Assembly (NCBI GenBank): GCA_017506865.1
Contig: JAFCMP010000412.1
Coordinates: forward strand, 1 to 64,000
Direction of reading: 5' to 3'
DNA: 64,000 bases
Origin: Tribonema minus
Lineage: Eukaryota > Sar > Xanthophyceae > Tribonematales > Tribonemataceae
The notes beneath the pieces are model-generated. The model was given only the letters and a program-made list of their open reading frames with translations, made no database searches and was not told the origin of the DNA. This document shows positions 55,201 to 64,000 of this stretch, one piece after another (position 1 is the first letter of the stretch; the number at the start of each line of letters is the position of its first letter). A program made the position numbers and the translations under genes.

Positions 55201-58200
55201 CGGTTCCATCAGTGGCAGAAGGCATTGTGAGTGACATCAAGCATTCACACAATCTTCAGAGCTGCCATACAGAAGCATTGCACTGGGTGTCAGCATGCCA
55301 TTTATGGTGGCACTCTTGTAAGCCAAACCTCCTGTACATCGGTGCATGCAAGGACTTCAAGGTTAACATCATGCCCAAGCCTAGCAGGCTGCCGCAAGGA
55401 TCATCAAGGCACCAGTGTTCCGTGCATGAGGATTCTTGACGCTCTGTTGCTGACAGGCCCTGCAGCAGTCAACTTCAAGTTAAAGAAGGTGACGCACCTG
55501 AGATCAGTACACCATTGGGCGGCCCCGATGTGTCATCGCCACTCCACACGGGCGTAGCGCCAAATCGTATCAGAGCGCTGCGGTGAGTGGTGTTGGGATG
55601 GAGCTCGGACACCGGCAGGTTGGGAGTGACGTACTCCTGTATCACTGGCGCGTGTTCAGCCCTGCAGACAAGAAAATTAAAAGAAATGTCCGGATATATT
55701 CCGAGTCTGAATAGAGTCTGAGTAGACATGGCTGCAGTGGACGTATGGATGTATGTTAAAGCAGCATTGCGGGCAAGTTTAGAGACATGTGGTGTTGTAC
55801 TACCTGGCCTTGTGGGCAGTGCGAGGAAGTGCGTGCACAGCATGTGTCCATGCAACGTGCACATGCTGTTGTACCTTGAGTAGTCCTCCAATGCGCTGAG
55901 CGCTGTGGTCACCAGTCATTATATACATGCACATTTCATGAATGACATGCATGAAATGACTATCACTCACTGGAACTCCTCCCATGTGATCCAGGCGGTC
56001 CTCATGTAGCGCTGCGACGTGTTGAGCGCTGCTGTCACCATTTATGAAAACATACGTATTCATGAGTTCAACGCATGACATGAGCGACACTCACTGGAAC
56101 TCCTCCCACGTGATCCAGGCGGTCCTCATGTAACGCTGCGACGTGTTGAGCGCTGCTGTCACCAGTCCCGCGGGATCAAAGGGCGCGCCTGTGCGGTTGG
56201 CGTTGTTGGGCGTGAGCACAATCCTCCCATCTGCACCGACCAGAGTGGCGTACTCGATCTGGCGGTTCTTGCTCTCCGCTGCGCGCGCATGTGCATGTGC
56301 AGGCGTGATGATGATCAGTTGAAGTTAGCAGGTCAGGCATTAATGTATGGAAGTTGATGTGCGTGAATGTTGATGCTTGCTGTTGGCGCATACCAACTGT
56401 ACCTGATGCAGCTGTACCAATCGAAGTGCCTGATTGCGGCATGGACGATGCAAAGCAAGCGCGCATGCGCACACCACCTTATTTGTGCATGCCTGGCACG
56501 CAACAGTCAGAATCTTGCACTACCTCAGGTGTGCTGCACGGGCTACACAGCTCAGCAGCCATCACCAGCCATGGTGTGGCGGGCAGCATGGGCATAATAA
56601 GCCGCTTTTGTATTCCCGTACTCCTCAGCCAGGCTCAATACACCACCAATGATGTGTACACATGCCCTGTAGTACCTCGCAATGCCTGCCGTCTACAGTA
56701 AGGCACACATGTTGCTTACTGCCCAACAGCAGAGTCTCACCGCTGAGAACGATATTCACGGTGGCGCGCAGGTCAGGGTCTGTGGGTGCCAGTAGCAGGT
56801 CCTTGATGGCCCCATTGAGGCTTGTCCCATAGAACCCCAGCGACATCTGCATCAACGGGCAACCAAATAGAAAAGCGGGTGCACAATGGATTTGTTGTGT
56901 TGGACTAGGTAACATGGCAACACTTGTATGTCACGACAATGTCATGGCAGGATCAGAGGGCAATCCAGTGCCGCAGTGTCCAATAAATGCATGATGCACC
57001 GTCGGTGGTGATGGTTGAGGGGCCTGATGCCTTCTGCTGACTGCAGACAGTGCAGTGCGCCGTCATGACTAAACACTAAACGGCATTTGTAAACTGAAGG
57101 TTCCGGGTTTCTGTAGCCTCTCTGCTGGGAATCGTAGGCAATGACCGGAGTGCACACATCAACACACGCCCCTGTGGAGTGGCGCAAGCTATCTCAGGGC
57201 GAGGGCGGCGTAACGCCCCCTGCTCCAAAAACTTGAGCATTGTCAGTATCTGCGAGATGGCGGTACCCCCCCCACCCCCCCACCCCTGCGCTCTCACCTG
57301 CGTCATCTTGAGGCGGTAGGCCATGCTGGTAATCCCCGGCGCCGCCGTCACACGCGTTGCAAAGGCCGCCAGCATGTGCCCGCGCACCCAGTACAGGTAG
57401 CCCACCGCTACAGTGGGGCTCACTACTGCCAGCATCAGGACGGGGAGGAAGAGGTGGCGGCGCTTGGCCAGCTGCTTGACCTCGTCGAGGTTGACCATGT
57501 TGCCCTGCGTGCGCAGGAAGCGTGCCATGCGCTCCAGCGGCTTCATGAAGATGGTGAGCGTGAGCAGCAGCGTGCACGCATCCGCCACCACCATGGCCAC
57601 CGCAAAGAGCACGCAGATGAGCACTGCCGTCTGCATGAAGGACGACTCCCACATGTTGATGCCGCGCACGAGGACAGCGGGGGGCTCCTCGCCCCAGTCC
57701 TGGCCCTGGGGGGGAGGGGGGGGGAGGGGGGTATGGGTATGTATGCATAGTTCAGGGTAGGTAGGTATGTAGATGGGATGGTGCAGGTCAGAGGCACGCG
57801 CGCAGCGCAAAGGTGGTGGATTTCAAGGTAGTTGAGCACTGATGCGAGTTATCAATGCAGCCAATGGCAGTTTGTCAACATGAAGACGTCAAAGTATCAC
57901 TTACTTGACCGCTGCTACTGATGCTGGAAGACATGCGCTTGTGCGCTGCAATGGTGAACTGGCAGCCTGCTTGTGTAGTCACGCCTTGCACACGCTCAGA
58001 CACCAATACCTCAAAGGCGAAGATGCTCACATAAACACACACTTCATGTATGAATACATTACGCACCGCATGCAGGAAGTGCAACATTCATGACGCTGAG
58101 CGCTGCTGCCCACCTGTTGACTGTACACCGGCAGCGCCGTCACCGCGTACGAGCTGAGGCTGTCCTGGCGACTCACCACCCTCCCGCGCTCTTGTACGGC

Positions 58201-61200
58201 AGCGTCAAACACATCGGGCCACTGGTCGGGGTCCTCAATCAGGGGGTCAAACGTGATGTCGCTGATGGTGTTGGTGAGCTGGGGGATCTTAAAGTTGAAC
58301 ATGCGCGACGCGGTGGCCCACTGGTGATTGTCCGCGCGCTGAGCGTAGATGCCCACAAAACCACCAATCTCGTTCACCACTGCCAGGGGGATGCTCTGCT
58401 TGCCTGTTGCGAGGACGCAGTCAGATGAAGGGCAGTGCTTCAGCGAGCAATGTGTTTTGATTGCGCAGTACATACTGCTCACTCATGTACTGTATGTGTA
58501 CAGCTGAGATGACAGTGTTCAACTCCACAGTAATCAATTCTACGGTAACCAACACGAGTGTAGTGCTCTGCATGTGTCTGATGCGGCCTTATTACATGCC
58601 TAGAAGAAGGGGTATGCCTGCGTGACAAGGGCAAACCCCAGCGGGGCAACAACACATCGATTTGGGTCGCTAGCAGGATGGACATTAGGTAGCGTTGGCG
58701 CCTTCCCTGTGGCGTGCGCACTGCAAAGCCCACATGACCAGACCTGCGTAGGAGTGCTTGCAACCTATTCTGAATGTGACTACCATGCATGCTTTGTCGA
58801 CAATACCCATGCTTCGCATGTAAACTGCTCCAGAAAACTCTGAAGTGCCCCAAAACATACTGCAAAGCACCCATGTGTTTTTGGTGATGCCTAAAAAACT
58901 TGTGCTGCAAGCAGTAGTTATGCGCACGCATCGCCTCAGCTCACCATTCACCAGGTCAACCGTCAACAGGTATCCCAGCAGTGGCAAACTCTGCCCCGCC
59001 GCCACTGTCACAGTGATGTCGTATACAGGCGTCACGGTGTATCTTGTGAGTCCACTTGTCTTGATGTCGAGAGAGTGGACGCCCTTGAGTGCAGCATCTA
59101 GGACATTAGTGCGCTCGCGATACAGCGGTGGGGCATCCAGGGCAAGCTCCTGGTATCTGTGAGAACAACAGCAAGCGGGTACGTTTGCATGACACACAGT
59201 ACAGATATGACACACGATGCATACACCGACGCATTGTGGAGTTCTCTGTATTTGTGTGCTCAAATGTTACATGGGAAGGGGCGTGGACTCTCACTTCAAC
59301 TTGGACATGAAGCACAAAGAGTTGCCCACACATGGTACATCACAGCACATGTGACATGGGAAACCAGCTACTTCAAAGCAGACACAAACATAAGGCGCAA
59401 GGTTTTGATCTCTGCAGTGCAAAGTGCACAAAATGCAGAGCTGAGCACTGATGTATGCCAGACACTTCTGCAATATACTGCATATGCTTCAAGAAATTGT
59501 CTAGAAAGCTTGCAACTGTGGATGTGTACTAGCACGATACCAGCCGGATTGTATAGCTTATTGGGCTGTTAATGTGTTGTGGTTCACATACCTTCGGTCT
59601 ATACAATAAGAAGGCAATGGCTAATTCAATGGATTGATGGATTGAGTGATCGTGCACAGCGTCAGACAACGCTTTCCAGGCATCACAGTGCGCAGTGCCA
59701 AAGCTGCCGCAGCAGCAGTGTCTGCATGAGCCACAGTTGTAAAAACACAAGAGGCAACCGCATGTGCGTTGTTGGCAACTTGTTGTGCCCAGCAGCATTT
59801 GGTGACACGCTTGAACAGAGTTGCAGAGCTAGTGCCAAATTCCACTCATGTGTCTCAGAGTCTGTAAAACGTATCATTCCATCAGTCACTCACTCACTCT
59901 CTCACTCATTCACTCACTCACTCATTCACTGAGTCACTCACGTCATGATCCCGCTCTTCTTGATCTGCCCCAGCGTCAGATTCGCCGCCAGCAGCGACAC
60001 CAGTCCATCCGAATCCATCACCTCCCCCGTCCTGTTGGCATTGGCCCCCGCAACCACCCTCAGTCCCACATCGAGCACAAATACCATCTCGATGGACCTG
60101 CTGGACTGCTCAAACCGCAGTGCTTTGATGACAGTGGCCAGATCTCCTGTGCCCTTTAGCAGCGATATAATGTCCAGATTTTTTGCCTGCCCCTTAAACC
60201 CAAATCCGACCTGCAAGCAGGAGAAACAGAGGGCAGTACTGGTTGCTCAGTTCGTTATCAGTAATACAGTTAAAGTCAGGGTTATGAATAGGGTGAGGGT
60301 AAGGGCTTGATGTGCTCATATACCCACCACAACGCGGCTGACATTCGTTCCTGGTTGCTGCTTGCTGTCCCATGTTTGAGGCTTTGAGCCATGAGCCAAC
60401 ATATAAACATGCAGCGAGGCCAAAAGAAAGTCGCAACACATGCTGCTGCATAGGAATAAACCCTAGGAATGCATGGGACACCCAGCCTCCCTTAGGGCTT
60501 TCACCAATATGAGTTTATGCCAGAGTTGCCATGATTGAGCTCATATTCAATGTGTGCCTCTACAACAACACCAACTGGCATTGCAAACTAATTCATGGCT
60601 GTAAAATGGTGGTCAGTGGCATGTTCAGCACCCAGTCCGCAACCGCTGAGGGTTAGGGTTAGGGTTAGGTAAGTTAGGGTTAGGGTTAGGTAAGTTAGGC
60701 ACAGGCCGTTTGCCTCTGGATGACACAGCGTGTGGAAGTACAGCGCATAGTGCAATTTGAAGATTTCTACACGCATGAATGCACGCAGCCGCTTCTGATC
60801 GCGAAAGAACACGCAGTCATAACGTGCAGTCATGCCATGTACTGCACCTCGGCAACTCAACCAGTACCAGCACATCATGATGGCGTGAGCGGAAGCATGT
60901 ATGTATGCAGCAGCTGAAACCGTAAGACTAGGCTGTTGCTGCTCTGTAGCAGATGCGCAAGCTAAAAGTTGGTGCGAAGGCAGCAGCACATAAAGTGCTT
61001 GTCATGCATGTGAAGTTTAAACAACTGCAAGCTGACCGCCACAAACCGAAAATGTAATAATGTGACCAGCCTCACCTGATTAACCTTGAGTGTGTAAGCA
61101 AACGATACTGCACAGGAGAGTGGTTTTGCAGAGCAGTGCGGAAGACAGGGCTAGGTAAGGGTAAGCGGGGTAGGGCTAGGGTTTGGGTTAGTCGCAGCGA

Positions 61201-62493
61201 CATCTAGCGCGAAACAACATTGCCATCAAACAAGTGCACAAGGCAGGAATGCAGACACAGATGCAGTGGTCGGCGACAGTGTGCACACGCTTAGGTCATA
61301 CGCAAGCTATACGCAAGTTGCCGCAAAGCATTGCACATAGGTAAAAGCTGAGGTGATGGTACATACGTGTGTGTCTTCAACTTAGCTCCCCAGCTGTAAA
61401 CAAACGTGACACTTTTTCATCTGTCACACCTACGACAGTTACCACACGTGCAGCGCACTCTGTGGTGATCCAGCTTTAACACCGGGCAGAATTGTGCACA
61501 CTTATTAGGGTAGCCGTCCCCTTCTGAGTGTCAAATACCACAACTGCAACGCTTACAGTACCAGCAAATGGCCTCCTTCGGTCTTGCAGCAGACAATCAC
61601 ACTACGGCACATGAGATGGCGCTCTAGTGCTGTTCATGCTCAGTGCTCAGCGCCAGTGTCAGCAACTGTCTGTAACTGTTGCAGCGCTCGTGGCATCACA
61701 GCGCAGTGCTGCTGCGCGAGCAAGCAGTCTCTACTGCTACTGCCAACGATCACAGGCTGGCAACCGTTCATGCTCAGCCTTGCGCTGGCCATGGATGCTA
61801 AGAACATTGCCTCTGCTTCGCGCAGTTGTCAATGCTCTGTACCGTTTATGCTGGTAAAGATTGAGTTAGTTTCTAGCATGGCAACTTCTGGGCCTCTTCG
61901 CTAGCACCTGCCCTACATAGTGCAAAAAGATGACAACAGAGCTGCCAACACAATGTACTGGCTGTGCAGGTGCGGCTGCAGGCTCAGTGGTAAGACGTAT
62001 GCGCAGAATACTTGATGGTAACCTCACTTCAGTCACCAGTACTGCACAATTTACTTGGCAACAAACCGTAGGCCCTTCCGGCACTTGTTGTACCAACTCT
62101 GTTGCGCATACATAGTACAAGGGTTGTCATGTTACAGATAATGAGTGACGTACCTGCAGCGATCTGTTCGCTGGCCATGCCAGCGTAATTTTCCATAATG
62201 GCTTCCTTGAGGGACAGAATCTGGAACGTAAACGCAATGGCCATAAGAAGCTGTATAGTACTAAAAAGGAGAAGCAGCTCCGCCCTAGGCTTAAGCCTCC
62301 TCCTCTGCCATCGCCGCTTTTTTGGAGCATTGAGATCGCTCTGCGAGCCTCCCGAAGCGTTAGTTGATGTCGTTCGCGAGTGCGTCGGTGCCACATGCCC
62401 CCCCTTGCCGTTGTGCCGCTCCTTCGAGTTGGCGGCGTATTTCGCCTGTCTTGACGCGGTGTAGCTCTTTGCGTGGATCAAGGTGTTACCCAT
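52296..62493 (-). CDS. Receptor-like membrane protein with two Cache-type sensor regions
   Basis: Exons on the minus strand: 62493-62154, [one short exon unresolved], 60210-59942, 59156-58945, 58403-58114, 57705-57298, 56846-56741, 56278-56095, 55661-55498, 54896-54707, 53789-53548, 52804-52296; at least about 970 residues. A basic cytosolic N-terminus leads to helix TM1 (residues about 72-94). The first extracellular region has dCache features (LALDAPPLYRERTNVLDAAL, TVTPVYDITVTV, QSIPLAVVNEIGGFVGIYAQ). One exon (57705-57298) encodes TM2, a HAMP-like cytosolic linker (MKPLERMARFLRTQGNMVNL) and TM3. A second Cache-type region follows (RQIEYATLVGADGRIVLTPN, ISGDIVDGNTAVPERSNN, GYSAIYSWTQEAGVRLATSA). 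It ends with a last helix (AVKTAALVLLCKRSYTAF) and a Pro/Ser/His-rich tail. I see no kinase, cyclase or phosphodiesterase domain. Start ATG is at 62493; the phase break between 62154 (phase 1) and 60210 (phase 0) shows that an exon is missing from the model. Confidence 0.8.
55880..56172 (-). repeat. Tandem duplication of an exon end in the Cache-protein gene
   Basis: The end of the exon 56278-56095 (peptide LNTSQRYMRTAWITWEEF, with donor) is repeated almost exactly in the following intron at 55972-56058. A shorter remnant (CGCTGAGCGCTGTGGTCACC) lies at about 55886. Copy and original differ at only a few positions over about 75 bp, so this is a recent event. Confidence 0.88.
57703..57733 (-). 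other. Poly-C (minus strand) acceptor tract
   Basis: On the minus strand a CCCCCTCCCCCCCCTCCCCC-type tract runs into the CCCAG acceptor of the TM2-TM3 exon. Equivalent tracts precede the last exon (about 52840-52856) and, on the plus strand, the PAF1 exons at 48470 and 49709. Confidence 0.65.
59884..59941. repeat. CACT/CATT tetranucleotide microsatellite at a donor
   Basis: Repeated ACTC/ATTC tetramers directly abut the donor of the exon ending at 59942. On the minus strand the intron begins GTGAGTGACTCAGTGAATGA and continues as GAGT/GAAT repeats, so the donor motif itself appears to have been amplified. Confidence 0.8.
60211..62153 (-). other. Large intron region with an unresolved short exon
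   Basis: No exon was identified with confidence. The flanking exon phases (1 and 0) require an exon of length 3n+2 here, probably short because by comparison with the second Cache unit only 10-20 residues of the juxtamembrane helix are missing. Confidence 0.5.
60650..60699. repeat. Interstitial telomeric repeat, TTAGGG orientation
   Basis: Two blocks of GGGTTAGGGTTAGG separated by TAAGT occur in the large intron near the 5' end of the Cache-protein gene, opposite in orientation to the chromosome-end array. A looser telomere-like stretch (GGGTAGGGCTAGGGTTTGGG) lies at 61148-61191. Confidence 0.9.
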
Positions 62494-63179
62494 CACTGTG
62501 TGCGGCTATGCCATCAGCAACTTTTTGTCAAGCTATAGAGCCCTTCCTTCGTTCGCTGCTTTACTGTCACCCATATTTTCGATACCCGCACGTGCTTGCC
62601 TGAGGCTGCGTGTCGCCACCACTTGTCAGAGCTGCGGGCAATGGAGCATCCAAGCGTGTTTTGTGTTAAGGAAACTCATCATCGTCGGCAATACGGGTGG
62701 TCCTCACTGGTAGATGTCTGCTCCGTGCGCCACATGATATCAAGACAGACAGAAAATCGTTACGCATCTTGCAACGCTTCAGTATGTGATTCCAAACGTT
62801 CTGCCAGGCGACAACCCTTTGCGTCAAGGCATGTGGGCGCATTGGAGACGCTGGCAGGTTGATGCACGCTCCGAAAAGTACACGTCAGTACATGAAAGCC
62901 AGGCACGAACCACGGTGTGACATGCTTCGCGCGGCGGTAGGAAAATATTTATTTCCTGATACGTGTGCGGCATCACCAGAAGGGCAGCTCTTGCCGCTTT
63001 CATAGAAACATTTCTGCTGCGCTGCAAATGAGGGGCCGTCGCGATGCCCGCCTGCTGTTGGAGTCTACTTCACCAAGTCACATCACATCTAGATTTGGCT
63101 GCTGAACCACCTACCGTCAAGAAGTTGAAACCAATGCCTGACATGTGAAAAATACTACACTGCCCTTCGTCACCTTCCT
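62494..63179. other. 5' flank of the Cache-protein gene
   Basis: No gene recognised; should contain its promoter. No specific element could be assigned. Confidence 0.5.
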
Positions 63180-63476
63180 TTGTTCTTATCGGCGGGCGTC
63201 AACGCCGCGAGCGAGCGCAAGCGAGCGCGCGCCGTGCGCACGCCTTCTACTTCGTGTGCGAGGCCTGAGGGAAGGTGTTTAAAGTTCAAGTATGTTTGTC
63301 CTCATAAAAAAGTTGAACTTCGAAACCGAACTGAACCGAAGCTTATGAAAGCGAGCGAGGCGTCGGCGACAGTGGCAGCAGCAGTCACAGCAGCTGCAGC
63401 GAGCAGCAGTAGCACTTCATCGGCCGTCGCATCACAGCAGCAAGGTCGCAAGCGAAGTGGCTAGTCGTGGACACCG

Positions 63477-63909
63477 TGATAGAGCAGCGTGAGCGTGCTG
63501 TTGCCCCGTGCTGGCGGTCTGTGCGAGAGTCGTGAGCAAAGGCTTGCTGTTGACTGTGCGAGGGGCGCCAGAGCAACGTGAGCAACGACTCGCTGCGAAC
63601 CGTGCTTGGCAGTCTGATGCTCGCACGCGAGAGACACCACAGCAACGTGAGCAGAGACTTGCTGCACATCGTGCCAGGACGGCTGCTTTGAGAGTAATCA
63701 ATGCTTCTCTGGACCAACGTGCACAGAGAGTGGCGGCTGCACGCGAGAGGCGGTCCAATCAAAGAGCTGCAACTATTGCAAGTCATCGCAACACAAATGA
63801 CATGAATTCAATGCCTCACCCGAGGACGCGTTCAGGTCCTGGTGATTTATCGCGTGTGGAGCCTCAAACTGCACATATGCAGTTGCCATATGGGCAACCA
63901 GCTACATGA
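63477..63909 (+). pseudogene. Fragment with QREQRLA repeats, helitron/PIF1-like N-terminus
   Basis: Four imperfect units of about 22 residues are encoded: EQRERAVAP (different frame, about 63479), then EQREQRLAANRAWQSDARTR, QQREQRLAAHRARTAAL and DQRAQRVAAARERRSNQRA. Such repeats are known in front of the zinc-finger and helicase regions of helitron and PIF1-type transposon proteins. A possible MGCSTCQFVPES follows in another frame (about 63914). The frame changes and stop at 63907-63909 suggest a decayed element, but the window ends before any helicase domain could appear. Confidence 0.35.
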
Positions 63910-64000
63910 GGATCACCGGATGGGCTGCTCCACATGCCAATTTGTTCCAGAGTCCTCATAGTTTAGGGTTCGCAAAGGAGTTCTATGACCGATTTGTAAT

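Noticed and set aside
9537-59941. CRISPR array
   Set aside because: Repeats found are microsatellites, minisatellites or exon-edge copies without regular spacers, in a eukaryotic chromosome.

Overview
The window is the left end of a eukaryotic nuclear chromosome. It opens with about 676 bases of CCCTAA telomere repeat. Every gene I could model is broken into many exons with GT-AG introns, a few of them GC-AG. Intron-rich genes, C-rich intron 3' ends and the gene set (a Kv-like channel, a membrane-anchored GH16-CBM6 glucanase, ERO1, PAF1, a Cache receptor) suggest a unicellular, probably algal, protist. The TTAGGG-type repeat does not settle the lineage, and I do not name a species.

Layout. 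1-676 telomere. 1144-3772, plus strand: 3' half of a cation diffusion facilitator (CDF) metal transporter whose upstream part is missing towards the telomere. 6185-26325, plus strand: one 20-exon gene of about 1216 residues carrying four Kv-like six-helix domains. None has a TVGYG filter; all four put an acidic residue at the equivalent pore position (E/E/D/E), and a perfect IQ motif lies between domains III and IV. 28528-37643, plus strand: a GH16 beta-glucanase with an N-terminal membrane anchor and a CBM6-like C-terminal module, with one apparent frameshift and one missing splice acceptor. 38101-40039: degenerate low-complexity coding sequence. 40980-41052, minus strand: tRNA-Arg(UCU). 41692-46345, minus strand: a complete seven-exon ERO1 with a C-terminal membrane segment and KKTS end. 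46974-50242, plus strand: four-exon PAF1, divergent from ERO1 across about 630 bp. 52296-62493, minus strand: a large receptor-like protein with two extracellular Cache-type regions and four membrane segments but no recognisable output domain. The last kilobase has helitron/PIF1-like Q-R-E-Q-R repeats.

The strongest pattern not explained by the genes is in the introns. Many contain extra, partly decayed copies of the neighbouring exon-intron boundary: the splice site plus 15 to 100 bp of exon. I see this for at least ten boundaries in four genes on both strands. It suggests that introns here grow by local duplication of splice boundaries. The other main candidate for novelty is the four-domain channel.

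The genes do not form one pathway. Channel, Cache receptor, CDF transporter and glucanase act at membranes or the cell surface; ERO1 supports oxidative folding in the ER; PAF1 acts in transcription elongation. All exon coordinates come from reading the sequence with phase checking; no transcript data were available.
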